This document shows positions 1 through 9,493 of a stretch of 64,000 bases of DNA, piece by piece. Within the stretch, counting starts at the first letter, position 1, and each line of letters opens with the position of its first letter. Under the pieces are notes generated by a model. It was not told where the DNA came from. It did no database searches and saw only the letters and a list, made by a program, of their open reading frames with translations. The position numbers and the translations under genes were made by a program. This DNA comes from Alphaproteobacteria bacterium (GTDB lineage: Bacteria; Pseudomonadota; Alphaproteobacteria; Rhizobiales; Xanthobacteraceae). The stretch lies in contig JBBCGH010000001.1 of assembly GCA_037200445.1 (NCBI GenBank), positions 2,542,001 to 2,606,000 on the forward strand, given 5' to 3'.

Positions 1-1185
1 GACGCGCTCGAAGCAGGAAATCCGGACATGCCGCCCTGCAAACAAAGTTCAAACGCCGCATGGTGGGGTGCGACCAAGGGCGCTGATGCCTCAGGCGTCA
101 CACGAAAATTCGATCCCACCAAATCATGGCTCGACTGTCTGCAGCAATTGACGGCCGGCGACTATCTCTCGCCGGTAACAGTCGGGCTTGCTTATCGCGA
201 CAACTTCCCGCTCGGGAAGTTGTGGGCTGATCGCGCCGTTCTGCTCGAGGAGGGCTTCGAGCGGCGTTACTACAACGTCACGAACAAGGGCGCGAAGGCG
301 TGTGACGCGACGACGGCGAACGGAATGTGCCGCCGCTTCGGATACCATCCTGATCCGCGAACGGCGGGCGCATGGATTCCGCTGCTTTTCATCAATGGAA
401 CATCGGTCTCCACGGGCCGCCGCATTCTCACGAGCGACGTCAGTGCCGGCGATCTCGGAGACGGCAAGGCACCGCTGGTCAAGCTGGCCTATGACATCGG
501 CGAGTTGCGCAACTCGCGCCGCAAGGACGGCAAAGCGGACGATCCGAGTGAAGGTGCCGGCAATCTGCTTTTATCGACTGCGGCGACGATGAGCTGCCGA
601 TTTCCCGTGATCTCGCCCCACGGAACGATTCGCGACCGCAAAGGAGAGATGATCGATCGCATTGTTGACGGCGGATATTACGAGAATGATGGCCTTGCAA
701 CGGCGACGGATATCGTCAACGCGCTCAAGAAGGCAGGACTTAAACCCATCATCGTGCGGATCGGCAACGAGCCTGAGCACGAGATCAGTGCGGATCGTGA
801 CCTTGGCAGGCCCGGTCCGAAGCTTCCCGACGCCAGCGAGAGCGCGCTCTTCGACGTGTATCTTTCAATCGTGCGCGGTCTCCTGGCCACGCGCTCGGGT
901 CACGAAGATGCGCTGGCGGAAATTGCAACCAATAGCCTCGATGGTCCGGACCGGATGATCGCGATCGGTGTGAGGCCGGTCGCCTACGATGCGCGCGAGC
1001 CGGGTCCGTTCTGCCGGCAGAAGATCGGCACCAAGGCCACCATGAAAATCGTGTCGATGAGCTGGTGGATGTCGCAGCCGGTGCAGGCCTATCTCGATGC
1101 GCAGCTCTGCGTGCCGGAGAATTGGCAGAAGCTCGCATGCGCGTTGCGACTGGATGGGAGGTGCGAGGCAGCCAGGCGAAATTGA
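1..1185 (+). CDS. Patatin-like phospholipase family protein, 3' part (gene begins before the window)
   Basis: The frame is open from base 1, so the gene is probably cut by the window edge. An internal ATG at 28 gives 385 residues. Near residues 121-131 there is FINGTSVSTGRR, followed by SCRFPVISPHG (about 189-199) and VDGGYYENDG (about 213-222). This run is typical of the C-terminal half of patatin-like lipases, where the Asp of the DGG motif is the second member of the Ser-Asp catalytic dyad. The GxSxG nucleophile would lie upstream and is not visible. Substrate is unknown. The family call rests on the DGG motif and its context. Confidence 0.7.
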   Translation, partial: DALEAGNPDMPPCKQSSNAAWWGATKGADASGVTRKFDPTKSWLDCLQQLTAGDYLSPVTVGLAYRDNFPLGKLWADRAVLLEEGFERRYYNVTNKGAKACDATTANGMCRRFGYHPDPRTAGAWIPLLFINGTSVSTGRRILTSDVSAGDLGDGKAPLVKLAYDIGELRNSRRKDGKADDPSEGAGNLLLSTAATMSCRFPVISPHGTIRDRKGEMIDRIVDGGYYENDGLATATDIVNALKKAGLKPIIVRIGNEPEHEISADRDLGRPGPKLPDASESALFDVYLSIVRGLLATRSGHEDALAEIATNSLDGPDRMIAIGVRPVAYDAREPGPFCRQKIGTKATMKIVSMSWWMSQPVQAYLDAQLCVPENWQKLACALRLDGRCEAARRN

Positions 1186-1411
1186 GTCAAAGAGGCTCTC
1201 CCCACTCTCAGATCCATCCTTAATTCTCTCCCGCAGCACTGCCCGCTCTCCCGCGCTGCTTTCCTGAGGCGGTGGGGGCGGGCGGGCTGGAGCGGTTCGG
1301 GACGGGCCTCGCAAGCCTGTCCAAATACAAACAACAACCGGGCGGCGGGGCTTTGGCTGATCACTCATTATCGGAGGTTGCAGGGGTCGCGGTGCTGCGC
1401 GAGATTTGGCC

Positions 1412-2668
1412 ATGACAGCGACGAACGCAGTCCGGTTCGCCATTGCCGCCATGGTCGTATTCGCCACTCTGGCGCCGGCCCGGGCCGAGCCTGCGCTGGA
1501 GCCAGCCAGACAGACGCCCGCGCCCGATCTGCGCACGATTCCCCCGATGGTTTTCGTTGTCGCGAAAGGCGAGAGCGATGCCTGCGGGCCCGGATGCAGC
1601 GAGTGGATCGCGGCGGACGGCGCCATCGACGCTGGCACGCCGCAGCGCCTGCGTGCGCTGCTCGCGAAACTCCAAAGGTCCGGCAAGCGCACGCTTCCGA
1701 TCTATTTCTATTCGCCCGGCGGCAATGTCGATGCGTCGCTCGCGCTGGGCCGCCTCATGCGCGCGCACAAGATGAAGGCCGCCCTCGGCCGCACCGTTCC
1801 GCAGGGCTGCGATGCCACTGCGACCCGCGACAAGGCCTGCGACGCGCTTCTCCGCTCCGGCCGCGAGCTGACAGCGGAGCTGCGCACCAACCGCGCGGTA
1901 TGCGTTTCGGCCTGCGTCTATGCGTTCATCGGCGCCGCCGAACGCGAGGTGACACCCGGCGCAAGCCTCAGCGTCCACAGCATGCAGATCACGCGCACCA
2001 TGATCCGCAAGACTCTCGAGGGCAAGATTCTCGCGATGAGCAAGACCAAGATCACCGGCGATGTGCCGAGCATCCGCGAGGCGCACGCGCGTGTCGCTCG
2101 TTACGCAGCCGAGATGGGCGTCGGCCGCGAACTCGTGGAGGCCGCGGCGGCGACCCCGTTCGAAAAGGTCCGCGTGCTCACGCGTGCCGAGATCATTCGT
2201 TTCGGGATCGATAGGCATGAGTTTGTGCAAAGCGGCTGGACGCGCGAGGCGAACCCCGCATCCGGCCGCGTCGGCCTCGTCAAATTCATGATCGGCCCCG
2301 ACGCCGATGAGCCGCAACAGTATCGCATGTCGCTGATGCGGCTGAGTTGTGCGTCCTCCAGGAATATTCTTGTGCAGCTCGCCCGCCAGCAGAGCCCGTT
2401 GGCGAAATCGCGTTCGGTCGCCGTGGTGGTCGGCGGAAATGAGGTTGTCCTGAAACCGTTCGGCAAGCCGGCGGTCGATTCTAAGGGCGTCGAGACGGAA
2501 GTGCGCGGCGCGCTCGCGGTTCCGGCCTATTTCGAGAGCGCCGCAAAGGACCAGAGCATCGAGATCGTGGAGGAGGGCGCTGCCCAAGGCGGCGCGAGGC
2601 GGCGCACGGCGCTGTCGATCGCGGGCCTTTCACCCTTGCTCAAGGCGCTGCCGGAGCAATGCTACTAA
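1412..2668 (+). CDS. Secreted ClpP/crotonase-like periplasmic protein (COG3904 type)
   Basis: The ATG at 1412 gives 418 residues; an in-frame TTG two codons upstream is less likely. A hydrophobic signal peptide ends near APARAEP. The central part has IYFYSPGGNVDASLALG followed by CVSACVYAFIGAAEREV and LSVHSMQ. That pattern resembles periplasmic ClpP-like proteins in which a Ser in a C-x-S-A-C context sits at the nucleophile position. Proteolytic activity has not been shown for most members, so only fold and export are inferred. The C-terminal 150 residues are not recognised. Confidence 0.65.
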   Translation: MTATNAVRFAIAAMVVFATLAPARAEPALEPARQTPAPDLRTIPPMVFVVAKGESDACGPGCSEWIAADGAIDAGTPQRLRALLAKLQRSGKRTLPIYFYSPGGNVDASLALGRLMRAHKMKAALGRTVPQGCDATATRDKACDALLRSGRELTAELRTNRAVCVSACVYAFIGAAEREVTPGASLSVHSMQITRTMIRKTLEGKILAMSKTKITGDVPSIREAHARVARYAAEMGVGRELVEAAAATPFEKVRVLTRAEIIRFGIDRHEFVQSGWTREANPASGRVGLVKFMIGPDADEPQQYRMSLMRLSCASSRNILVQLARQQSPLAKSRSVAVVVGGNEVVLKPFGKPAVDSKGVETEVRGALAVPAYFESAAKDQSIEIVEEGAAQGGARRRTALSIAGLSPLLKALPEQCY

Positions 2669-3016
2669 AATCTGAAAGAGCTTCGCGCTGTTAAAGTAGA
2701 TTCTGATCCGCGCTCATTCGCGCTGAGATTCCAACCCCCTCGCTCGCTTCTCGCACACCGCATCTCAACCTCTGCCACGAATCGCGCACTCGACTTGGGC
2801 GAAAATGCCTTGGCTGTGCCCTCATGACGCCAAACTAGCCCACAAACATCATCATCAGGGAAGAACCTCAATCTTCCAGCAGCACGGTGTGGGCAGACCG
2901 ATGCTGGCGCGGTGGGCACGCCGCGTTTCTGGGCGTCAAACAATCACGGGTTAAGCGTAGCGCGTTTCGTGTGTGTGTGTTGCGTGGCGTAATCCGTCGC
3001 ACGGGGACTTAAAGTC
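2669..3016. other. Intergenic region, 348 bp, no gene seen
   Basis: No frame in this stretch has a convincing start or protein-like composition. It is less GC-rich than its surroundings in places and ends with a GT-rich run (about 2970-2981) ahead of the next gene. It presumably holds the promoter of the TAXI-family gene, but no clear -35/-10 pair stands out. Confidence 0.5.
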
Positions 3017-4168
3017 ATGAGCTGTGGCGGAAGGCCGGTTTTCCGGCCGTTGAATCTAGCTTGCCTTTTTTTAAGCCTCGCACTCTTGGCAAATCAGGCC
3101 GCGGCACAGCGCTCCGGCGCGCCGCTTCCGAACAAGCCGCAGCTCGGCACGCTCGGCGAGCGCGTCAATGCCAACACCATCGCGATCATCTCCGGCAATC
3201 CGAACGCGACCTACATGACGATCGCGTACGACATGTCGGCGGTGCTCGACGACGGCGATGAATTCCGCATCCTGCCGGTGATCGGCAAAGGCGGCGGGCA
3301 GAACATCAAGGACGTGCGGTTCCTGAAAGGTGTCGACCTCGGCATCACCCAGTCGAACCTGCTCGGCTACTACAAGCGCACCAACGAGGTCGGCACGATC
3401 GACGACAAGATCGTCTACATCGCCAAGCTCTTCAATGAAGAGATGCACCTGATCGTGCGCGCGGACTCAGGGGTCAATTCGCTCGCCGACCTTGCCGGCA
3501 AAAAGGTGAATTTCTCCGACGTCGGCTCCGGCACGCAGTTGTCCACGCGCGACATTTTCGAGCGCCTCGGCATCAAGGCGCAAGAAGTCAACATGGGGCA
3601 GGCCGACGCCTTCGAGGCGCTCAAGCGCGGCGAGATCGCGGCCACGATCCTGATCGCCGGCAAGCCTGCCGGCGCCATGGCGAAGCTCAAAGCCTCCGAC
3701 GGATTGCGCATCCTGCCGGTTGCCTTCGAGAAGCCGCTGCAGGCCGACTACCTGCCGGCGACGCTGACGACCGAGGATTATCCGGGGCTCATCGCGCCGG
3801 GACAGAAGGTCGAGACGGTGGCCGTCGGCGCGGTGCTGATCGCATTCAACTGGCCGAAAGGCAGTGATCGCTACCGGCGCATCCAGAAGTTCGTCGATGC
3901 GTTCTTCCCCCGGCTTGCCGAGTTCCAGAAGGCGCCGCGCCATCCGAAATGGAAAGAGGCCAACCTCGCGGCCGTGCTGCCGGGCTGGAAGCGGTTCGAA
4001 GGCGCGGAGGAATGGCTGCGCAAGTATGACACGGTCGCGCAGGGCGAGCGCGAGCAGTTCAACCAATTCCTCGCGGCCCGCCGCGAGAAGGCGGCCTCGC
4101 TTCCCTCCGCGGAGCGCGACCGGCTGTTCCAGGAGTTCCTGCAGTGGAAGGCGCGCGAGCGCCGCTGA
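3017..4168 (+). CDS. TAXI-family TRAP transporter solute-binding protein
   Basis: 383 residues. A signal peptide (about residues 1-30, ending NQAAAQ) precedes IAIISGNPNATYMTIAYDMS, which is the start of the TAXI binding fold. LGITQSNLLGYY and LAGKKVNFSDVGSGTQLSTR are the core ligand-binding segments of TRAP TAXI proteins (NMT1-like fold). Such proteins capture organic acids or amino acids in the periplasm for a fused DctQM membrane subunit. No TRAP membrane gene is adjacent, so this is either an orphan receptor or it has been adapted to another role. The C-terminal 60 residues are charged and helical (KAPRHPKWKEAN...). Confidence 0.85.
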   Translation: MSCGGRPVFRPLNLACLFLSLALLANQAAAQRSGAPLPNKPQLGTLGERVNANTIAIISGNPNATYMTIAYDMSAVLDDGDEFRILPVIGKGGGQNIKDVRFLKGVDLGITQSNLLGYYKRTNEVGTIDDKIVYIAKLFNEEMHLIVRADSGVNSLADLAGKKVNFSDVGSGTQLSTRDIFERLGIKAQEVNMGQADAFEALKRGEIAATILIAGKPAGAMAKLKASDGLRILPVAFEKPLQADYLPATLTTEDYPGLIAPGQKVETVAVGAVLIAFNWPKGSDRYRRIQKFVDAFFPRLAEFQKAPRHPKWKEANLAAVLPGWKRFEGAEEWLRKYDTVAQGEREQFNQFLAARREKAASLPSAERDRLFQEFLQWKARERR

Positions 4169-4230
4169 GGTTCGTCGATTTCTCCGGGGGGCATAACGAA
4201 AGCCGTCAACGACGGCCGGGAGGAATAGTG

Positions 4231-5115
4231 ATGAGTGCTCCGGTCAACAATGGGAATGAACCATCCTCGATGTTTCCAACGATGTACGCGCCGCCCTGGG
4301 CGCGCGGCTCTGCCGGCGATGCGGGTCTCGCGGCGGTCGACAGGGCGCTGAACGCGAGCGACGAGTTCCGCCGCACCTTGCCGCCCGCGGCGTCCCTGGA
4401 GGATGGCAGGCGGCGCTGGCGCGAAGCGCCGTTCGAAGGCGACCTCGCGGCGAAGCGCCTGCGCGAGCGGCCCTCGCTCGAACCTGTCGCGGTGCCGGGT
4501 CCGCCGATTGAGGCACGCGGCGGATCGCCGGCACTGCTCGCGCGGGTCGCGGGCGCGATCGGACTGGCGGCGCTCGCCGCATTCGCGGTGGTCGGCGCGA
4601 TGCCGCAGCCGCGGTTGTCTGCGACGGCAGCGCCGGAGCCGCCGCCGGTGAAGCCGGACGCGATCGTGCCGCAACCGGTCACAACCGAGCGCGTCTTCAT
4701 ACCGGCTGAGCCGACGGCACTGGCAGAACGCTTCGCGGCTGTGCCGGTAAAGGCCGAGACGGAGCCAACCGTCCCGGCGCACACCGTGCAGGACCAGCCT
4801 GCGGCTGCGCCCGCGCCAAGCCTGCGCCCGCTCGAGCGCGACGAGGTGGCGCTGCTGCTCAAGCGCGGCGAGGCGTTGATCGGGCAGGGCGACATCGCGG
4901 CGGCGCGGCTGATGCTGACGCGTGCCGCCGAAGCCGGCGAGGCACGTGCCGCGCTGATCCTTGGCGCAACCTACGATGCGGACATGCTGCACAAGCTCGG
5001 CGTGCGCGGGGTCGCGGCCGATGCCGCGAAAGCGCGCGCCTGGTACGAGAAGGCCGCCGAATATGGCTCCGGTGAAGCGACCCGGCGGCTCGAGCAGTTC
5101 GCTCAGTCTCGGTAG
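4231..5115 (+). CDS. Single-pass membrane protein with C-terminal Sel1-type repeat
   Basis: The ATG at 4231 follows GGAGG at 4219-4223, giving 294 residues; an upstream GTG inside the previous gene is less likely. The N-terminal 95 residues are polar, then a hydrophobic segment (about 97-118, GAIGLAALAAFAVVGAM) is followed by a Pro/Ala/Glu-rich linker. The C-terminus has helical repeats (MLTRAAEAGEARAALILGAT, AKARAWYEKAAEYGSGEA) of the Sel1/TPR-like type. Likely an inner-membrane protein with a periplasmic repeat domain for protein contacts. It lies 62 bp after the TAXI gene and may be cotranscribed with it. Confidence 0.7.
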   Translation: MSAPVNNGNEPSSMFPTMYAPPWARGSAGDAGLAAVDRALNASDEFRRTLPPAASLEDGRRRWREAPFEGDLAAKRLRERPSLEPVAVPGPPIEARGGSPALLARVAGAIGLAALAAFAVVGAMPQPRLSATAAPEPPPVKPDAIVPQPVTTERVFIPAEPTALAERFAAVPVKAETEPTVPAHTVQDQPAAAPAPSLRPLERDEVALLLKRGEALIGQGDIAAARLMLTRAAEAGEARAALILGATYDADMLHKLGVRGVAADAAKARAWYEKAAEYGSGEATRRLEQFAQSR

Positions 5116-5122
5116 ATGGCGG

Positions 5123-5410
5123 CTATCGCCACCAGCGGCCGTAGCGCCAGGGCGCGTACCACTGCGCGCTTTGTGGCGCAGCCTCCGGCACGCGATCGAT
5201 CCCCGACGTACCCCACGGCTGGCAGCGCAGAAGCCGCGCGAGCGTCATCCATGAACCGGCCCAGAGCCCGTAGCGATCGAGCGCCTCGTCGGCGTACTCC
5301 GAGCAGGTCGGGAGATGCCGGCAATGGAAGCCGACGAGGGGGGACAGCGTGTAGCGGTAGATTTTCACAAGCCCGCGGCCGGCGAGGCGAGGGGCACGCA
5401 GCGGGTTCAC
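5123..5410 (-). CDS. yidD: YidD, membrane protein insertion efficiency factor
   Basis: 95 residues from a GTG that overlaps the stop of the upstream scaffold gene by 4 bp (translational coupling). The core IYRYTLSPLVGFHCRHLPTC followed by SEYADEALDRYG and WMTLARLLRCQPWG is diagnostic: YidD proteins carry the invariant C-R-x-x-P-T-C-S-x-Y and R-C-x-P-x-x-x-G motifs. It helps YidC insert inner-membrane proteins. It usually sits with rnpA-yidC; here it is coupled to a NifU-like gene, an arrangement common in Hyphomicrobiales. Confidence 0.95.
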   Translation of the reverse strand: MNPLRAPRLAGRGLVKIYRYTLSPLVGFHCRHLPTCSEYADEALDRYGLWAGSWMTLARLLRCQPWGTSGIDRVPEAAPQSAQWYAPWRYGRWWR

Positions 5411-5925
5411 GCCTTCGGTCCACTACCGTTGGTCTTTTCGTTGGTCGCGGCGCCGGACGGAAAACCGGCGTCCACTTTTCCTGGCGCCGCTCCTCGCTTG
5501 GCTTCGATCTGGTTGATCGCGTCGACCACGGCATCGAATGTGAGCAGCGTGGAGGCATGCCGCGCCTTGTAGTCGCGCACCGGCTCGAGCACCGCGATGT
5601 CGGCCCATTTGCCCTCGGCGGGCGGTGCGCCGTTCTCCTTGAGCATCTTGCGAACCGTCTCGCGCAGGCCTTTGAGTTCGTCGGCCTTCGCACCGATCAC
5701 ATTGCGCGCCATGATCGAGGACGAGGCTTGGCCCAACGCACACGCCTTCACCTCGTGGGCGAAGTCCTTCACGGTGTCGCCGTCCATTTTCAGGTCGACG
5801 GTCACGGTCGAGCCGCACAATTTGGAATGCGCCGTCGCCGAGCCGTCGGGCCCTTCCAGGCGGCCAATTCGCGGAATGGTGCCCGCCAATTCGAGAATCC
5901 GGCGGTTATAGACGTCGTTCAGCAT
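5407..5925 (-). CDS. Iron-sulfur cluster assembly scaffold protein (NifU/IscU N-terminal type)
   Basis: The start is taken at the ATG at 5925 (MLNDVYNRRILELAG), giving 172 residues; the frame stays open further upstream but that part is not protein-like. SKLCGSTVTVDLKMDG and VKACALGQASSSIMA carry the two conserved cysteines of the COG0822 scaffold fold, and the C-terminal helix holds RDYKARHASTLLTFDA. The third IscU cysteine context is not obvious, so this may be the divergent alphaproteobacterial branch rather than true IscU. The C-terminal tail is low complexity. The gene overlaps yidD by 4 bp. Confidence 0.8.
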   Translation of the reverse strand: MLNDVYNRRILELAGTIPRIGRLEGPDGSATAHSKLCGSTVTVDLKMDGDTVKDFAHEVKACALGQASSSIMARNVIGAKADELKGLRETVRKMLKENGAPPAEGKWADIAVLEPVRDYKARHASTLLTFDAVVDAINQIEAKRGAAPGKVDAGFPSGAATNEKTNGSGPKA

Positions 5926-6182
5926 GAATTTCGGTCCGATTCCGGCAACTTTCCGAACGGTCAATTGCCGGCCAGCTTGTCGCAACCTATATAGGAGTGG
6001 AACTACGGGCTGGAAAAGGGGGCCCGCGGTTCGGGGCGGCGCAATGCAGGCCCAAACGTAAAGGAGTGCGGCGTCCGCACCGTCCGGTTTTCCGGCCGGT
6101 GCACAAGACCCGCGGCCACCCGGTGACACCCCCGGAACGCACGGCTTGAGCCCGCGCGGTCCGGTCGAACGGAGAGACCGTC

Positions 6183-6851
6183 ATGGACGCCGTCGTCAAG
6201 AATTTCCCGAAAACCGCGCCTGCGGCCGAGAAGCCTGTCCTGTCGGACCATGTCCGCGCTGCGCCGGCACCTGCGGTTCCGCGCCCGGCCCGCGAAGAGG
6301 CCGAGGCCGCGGTGCGCACGCTTCTCGCCTACATCGGCGACGATCCGGGCCGCGAGGGCCTGGTGGAGACGCCGAAGCGTTTCGTCTCTGCCTACGAGGA
6401 GCTGTTCCGCGGCTATTACGAATGCCCGGTCCAGATCCTTGATCGCACGTTCTCGGAAACCGGCGGCTACGACCAGCCGGTACTGGTGCGCGACATTCCG
6501 TTTTATTCGCACTGCGAACATCACATGATGCCGTTCAACGGCAGGGCGCACATCGCCTACCTGCCGACCGGACGCGTCGTCGGGCTCTCCAAGATCGCGC
6601 GGCTGATCGATGTCTATGCGCGGCGCCTGCAGACGCAGGAGCACCTGACCGCGCAGATCGCGACCGCGATCGACGAAATCCTCATGCCCCGCGGGGTCGC
6701 CGTGATGCTCGAAGCCGAGCATACCTGCATGTCGATGCGCGGCGTGTCGAAGCCGGGCTCGATGACGATCACGACCCAGTTCACCGGCCAGTTCGACGAT
6801 CCGCAGGAGCAGGCGCGCTTCATCGCGATGGTGCGCGCCCCCGGACGCTGA
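6183..6851 (+). CDS. folE: GTP cyclohydrolase I
   Basis: 222 residues. Converts GTP to dihydroneopterin triphosphate, the first step of folate (and tetrahydropterin) synthesis. The zinc ligands are visible: Cys111 and His114 in [10 protein letters not shown], and Cys182 in [11 protein letters not shown]. The substrate-binding segments [20 protein letters not shown] and [12 protein letters not shown] are intact. The N-terminal 38 residues are a low-complexity extension. hisI follows after 24 bp, so the two may be cotranscribed. Confidence 0.97.
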   Translation: MDAVVKNFPKTAPAAEKPVLSDHVRAAPAPAVPRPAREEAEAAVRTLLAYIGDDPGREGLVETPKRFVSAYEELFRGYYECPVQILDRTFSETGGYDQPVLVRDIPFYSHCEHHMMPFNGRAHIAYLPTGRVVGLSKIARLIDVYARRLQTQEHLTAQIATAIDEILMPRGVAVMLEAEHTCMSMRGVSKPGSMTITTQFTGQFDDPQEQARFIAMVRAPGR

Positions 6852-6875
6852 CCGGCCCGATCCAGCGAGATCGCA

Positions 6876-7337
6876 GTGATCACATCTAGCTTTTCCGAGC
6901 GCGGCACGAGCGAGGCCGTCGAAGAAGGCCGCGCGCTAGTCCCCAAGTTCGACGCCGACGGGCTCGTCACCTGCGTTGCGACGGACCCAGCGAGCGGCGA
7001 TGTGCTGATGGTCGCGCACATGAACGCCGAGGCGCTCGCGCGCACCATCGAGACCGGCGAGGCCTGGTACTACAGCCGCTCCCGCCGCGCCCTGTGGCGC
7101 AAGGGAGAGAGCTCCGGCCACGTGCAGCGTGTCATCGAGATGCGCATCGACTGCGACCAGGACGCGGTGTGGATCAAGGTCGAGCAGGCCGGCGCCGGCG
7201 CCTGCCACACCGGACGCCGCTCATGCTTCTACCGCGCGGTCCCGCTCGGCAAGGCGCCGGACCGGTCGCTCACGCTTCAGTTCGTCGAGGCGGAGCGGGC
7301 ATTCGATCCCGCCAAGGTGTACGGCAAGGCGGAATAG
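6876..7337 (+). CDS. hisI: Phosphoribosyl-AMP cyclohydrolase
   Basis: 153 residues from a GTG at 6876. Third step of histidine synthesis, opening the adenine ring of PR-AMP. Typical motifs are [30 protein letters not shown], and the metal site DCDQDAVW with [14 protein letters not shown], where the Asp/Cys residues bind Zn and Mg. The length fits the monofunctional alphaproteobacterial form without a fused HisE domain. It follows folE closely. Both are cyclohydrolases acting on purine rings, although in different pathways. Confidence 0.96.
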   Translation: MITSSFSERGTSEAVEEGRALVPKFDADGLVTCVATDPASGDVLMVAHMNAEALARTIETGEAWYYSRSRRALWRKGESSGHVQRVIEMRIDCDQDAVWIKVEQAGAGACHTGRRSCFYRAVPLGKAPDRSLTLQFVEAERAFDPAKVYGKAE

Positions 7338-7356
7338 CGTTTGGGGAAGCCCTAAC

Positions 7357-8178
7357 TCATCGATTATTTGGTGGCTGCGGACCGAGCAGCGCTGCAGCAA
7401 TCCAGCCGGTACCGCTTTCCGTCTCGACCTCGACCCAGCTGCCGGAGCGGCTCAGCTCCTTGACGGTGGCGTTCTTTGCCGCTGTCCCGATGACGCGTCC
7501 GCTCTTGCCGGGTGTGGTTCTGATGTTCGCCGGCCCGCGCATGACGACCAGCATGGTCTCATTCTTCGGCGTGGCGGCTGCTTGGTCCGGAAGGGCCGCA
7601 GGCTGGTCGCGCATGGATGGCGGTTGCGCGGCGGCCGCCGGAGCACTCGCCGGCGCTTCGGGCTTCGGTGCCGCCTGTGCGGATTCCGTGGGGCGCTTGC
7701 TTTCCTCGGGCGGAGCAACAGTCGTCGGGGCCTGCGCCGTCGTGGCGGGCGGAGCGGCCTGCGGTTCGGGCGCGGCGGGCGTCGCAACCCGAGGTTCCGG
7801 CGCGGGAGTCACCTTCGGCGAAGGGGCGGGCGTAGCTGACTGCTGCGGTGGCGCAGCCGGCTGGGATGACGGCGCCGTTGCTGTTGAGGGTGCCGAACTC
7901 GTCGCGTTCTCAGCCGAGGGCGAAGGCGCTGGAGGTGCGGGCGGGACCGCTGGAGCGTTTTCAGGCGCGGGCCGCATGGCAACGTCCGTGCCAGCGGGGC
8001 GATCGGAGAAATAATACACGGCACCCGCGACAAGAAGCAGAGCGGCGATGCAGCCGAGCACGATGCGCGTCGTGCTCCCGCCGCGCGTTGCGACCGGGGC
8101 CCCAAGCTCTTCAGGCTTTCGATCTGTCGCCTCGCTGCTCTCGCTTGCAGGCACGCGCGCGTCGCCTTCGGTGCTCAT
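7357..8178 (-). CDS. Membrane-anchored protein with C-terminal bacterial SH3 domain
   Basis: The ATG at 8178 with a GGAGAG ribosome site just upstream gives 273 residues. A single transmembrane segment (about residues 38-58, IVLGCIAALLLVAGAVYYF) follows a short polar N-terminus. A long Pro/Ala-rich linker (about 70-195) follows, then an SH3b domain: GPANIRTTPGKSGRVIGTA ... GSWVEVETESGTGWIAAALL. Such domains bind peptidoglycan or peptide ligands in the periplasm. The gene is convergent with hisI and divergent from the RlpA-like gene. Confidence 0.75.
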   Translation of the reverse strand: MSTEGDARVPASESSEATDRKPEELGAPVATRGGSTTRIVLGCIAALLLVAGAVYYFSDRPAGTDVAMRPAPENAPAVPPAPPAPSPSAENATSSAPSTATAPSSQPAAPPQQSATPAPSPKVTPAPEPRVATPAAPEPQAAPPATTAQAPTTVAPPEESKRPTESAQAAPKPEAPASAPAAAAQPPSMRDQPAALPDQAAATPKNETMLVVMRGPANIRTTPGKSGRVIGTAAKNATVKELSRSGSWVEVETESGTGWIAAALLGPQPPNNR

Positions 8179-8515
8179 CGGTACTCTCCGCTGGCTTGAT
8201 CGTGGACTCGTCCTCCGGGAATGCAGGCCGTCGGCCGGAGTTCCGCGATGCCATCGAGCGGACCGGCGAGGGATGCACAAGCCGACGATTGTGCACACGC
8301 TTGTGGCGCCGTGGTGGCGTCTCGCGATCGTGTGTTCCCGATAAGGCGGCCGCTGGATACCGCTCTCGCTGGATGGAACTCGCATCGCCTCGCGCAGGCT
8401 CGGTTGCGGCCATCGCCGCGCCACGCAGCCGTCACGTCTCAGCCGTCTTGCGAAACCAAAACGACCATCTTCGCGTTGCGTTGTGTCTGCCGGGGGGCGT
8501 CCGGGGAAATGCCCA
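8179..8515. other. Divergent intergenic region, 337 bp
   Basis: Lies between the divergently transcribed SH3 and RlpA-like genes and should contain both promoters. Frames crossing it look like out-of-frame extensions with Arg/Ser-rich, non-protein-like composition. No tRNA, repeat or strong hairpin was recognised. Confidence 0.4.
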
Positions 8516-8854
8516 ATGATGTCCCGATTGTCTGCGCTTGTTTCGGCGGGGCTTCTCATCGCCATGAGCAGCGCCGCCCTCGCCGAAAGCGGCATCGCTT
8601 CGATCTATCCTCACGCCTACAAGGGGCGCCGGACCGCCAGCGGTCAGCCGCTCAATCCCGGCGCCATGACCTGCGCGCATCGGCGACATGCATTCGGCAC
8701 CGCCTTGCGGGTGACGATCGGCGGGAAGTCGATCACGTGCCGCGTCACGGATCGCGGGCCGTTTGTGCGCGGCCGCGTGATCGATCTCACGCCTGTCGCG
8801 GCACACGCGCTCGGTTTCTCGGGTCTTGCCCGCGTCAACGTCGAGAAACTGTAG
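8516..8854 (+). CDS. RlpA-like double-psi beta-barrel protein, exported
   Basis: 112 residues from the ATG at 8516 (a second ATG follows directly). A signal peptide ends at SSAALAES. The mature protein is a single DPBB domain: ASIYPHAYKGRRTASGQPLN, then MTCAHRRHAFGTALRVTI and RVTDRGPFVRGRVIDLTPVA. RlpA proteins are septal-ring lytic transglycosylases acting on denuded glycan. Here the usual ASWYG is ASIYP and there is no SPOR domain, so it is a short divergent relative whose activity is uncertain. Confidence 0.8.
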   Translation: MMSRLSALVSAGLLIAMSSAALAESGIASIYPHAYKGRRTASGQPLNPGAMTCAHRRHAFGTALRVTIGGKSITCRVTDRGPFVRGRVIDLTPVAAHALGFSGLARVNVEKL

Positions 8855-9039
8855 CCCACGTTGGTGCCGAACGGGCCGCACCGTACTCGGTCAAACGCAT
8901 CACAAGTCCTTCGCCATCCATTAACGATCCCCATCAAGGTAAACGCGCGAGTTTCGTTGAGTGAGCGCGCCTGCGCGATTATTTTCGCGCCCGATCGGCG
9001 CTGCAGATCGCTGCGCCGGAGGCCATCAGGGGTAACGTC

Positions 9040-9423
9040 ATGTCACGCGTTCTTGCCTCGCTTTCCGCCGCGGCGCTTCTCGCACTTGCGGCCGCTCCGA
9101 CGTCGGCGCTCGCCGGCTGCTTCAACTGCTACACGCCGCCGCCGCAGCCCTGCGTCACCTGCTATCAGCAGCAGGTCATCCCGCCGCAGTACCAGACCTA
9201 CAACGAGACGGTCATGGTTTCGCCGGGCCAGCGCATTCCGCATCGCATTCCCGCGCAGTACGAGACCGTGATGGTGCCGCAGACCCGCATGGTCGCGCCC
9301 GAGAGCGTGCAGTTCGAGGACATTCCGCCGCAGTACACGACCGTGCAGCGCACGCAGATGGTCGCGCCCGCGCGGGCCGTCATGGTCCCGGTGCGCCCGC
9401 GCTGCAACAATTGCGGCTGGTAG
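9040..9423 (+). CDS. Small exported cysteine/proline-rich protein
   Basis: 127 residues. A clear signal peptide (about 1-25, ending SALAG) precedes CFNCYTPPPQPCVTCYQQQ. The rest is an imperfect repeat around PPQYQTYNETVMV, PAQYETVMVPQTRMVAPE and PPQYTTVQRTQMVAPA, ending CNNCGW. I do not recognise a named family. The repeats and paired cysteines suggest an extracytoplasmic structural protein. A rho-independent terminator follows. Confidence 0.7.
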   Translation: MSRVLASLSAAALLALAAAPTSALAGCFNCYTPPPQPCVTCYQQQVIPPQYQTYNETVMVSPGQRIPHRIPAQYETVMVPQTRMVAPESVQFEDIPPQYTTVQRTQMVAPARAVMVPVRPRCNNCGW

Positions 9424-9465
9424 GCTTTCGCTCCACCAACGGCTGATCTGAGCTTCTTTCACTAT

Positions 9466-9493
9466 GCGCGGGCTTCGGCCCGCGCTCTTTTTT
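9466..9493 (+). terminator. Rho-independent terminator of the cysteine/proline-rich protein gene
   Basis: Perfect 8-bp stem GCGCGGGC / GCCCGCGC closed by a TTCG tetraloop, followed by TCTTTTTT. It lies 43 bp after the stop codon and overlaps the end of the convergent lyase gene. Confidence 0.9.

Noticed and set aside
2665-2943. Minus-strand 92-codon frame in the gap before the TAXI gene
   Set aside because: Arg/Ser-rich, overlaps the stop of the preceding gene, no ribosome site and no recognisable motif.
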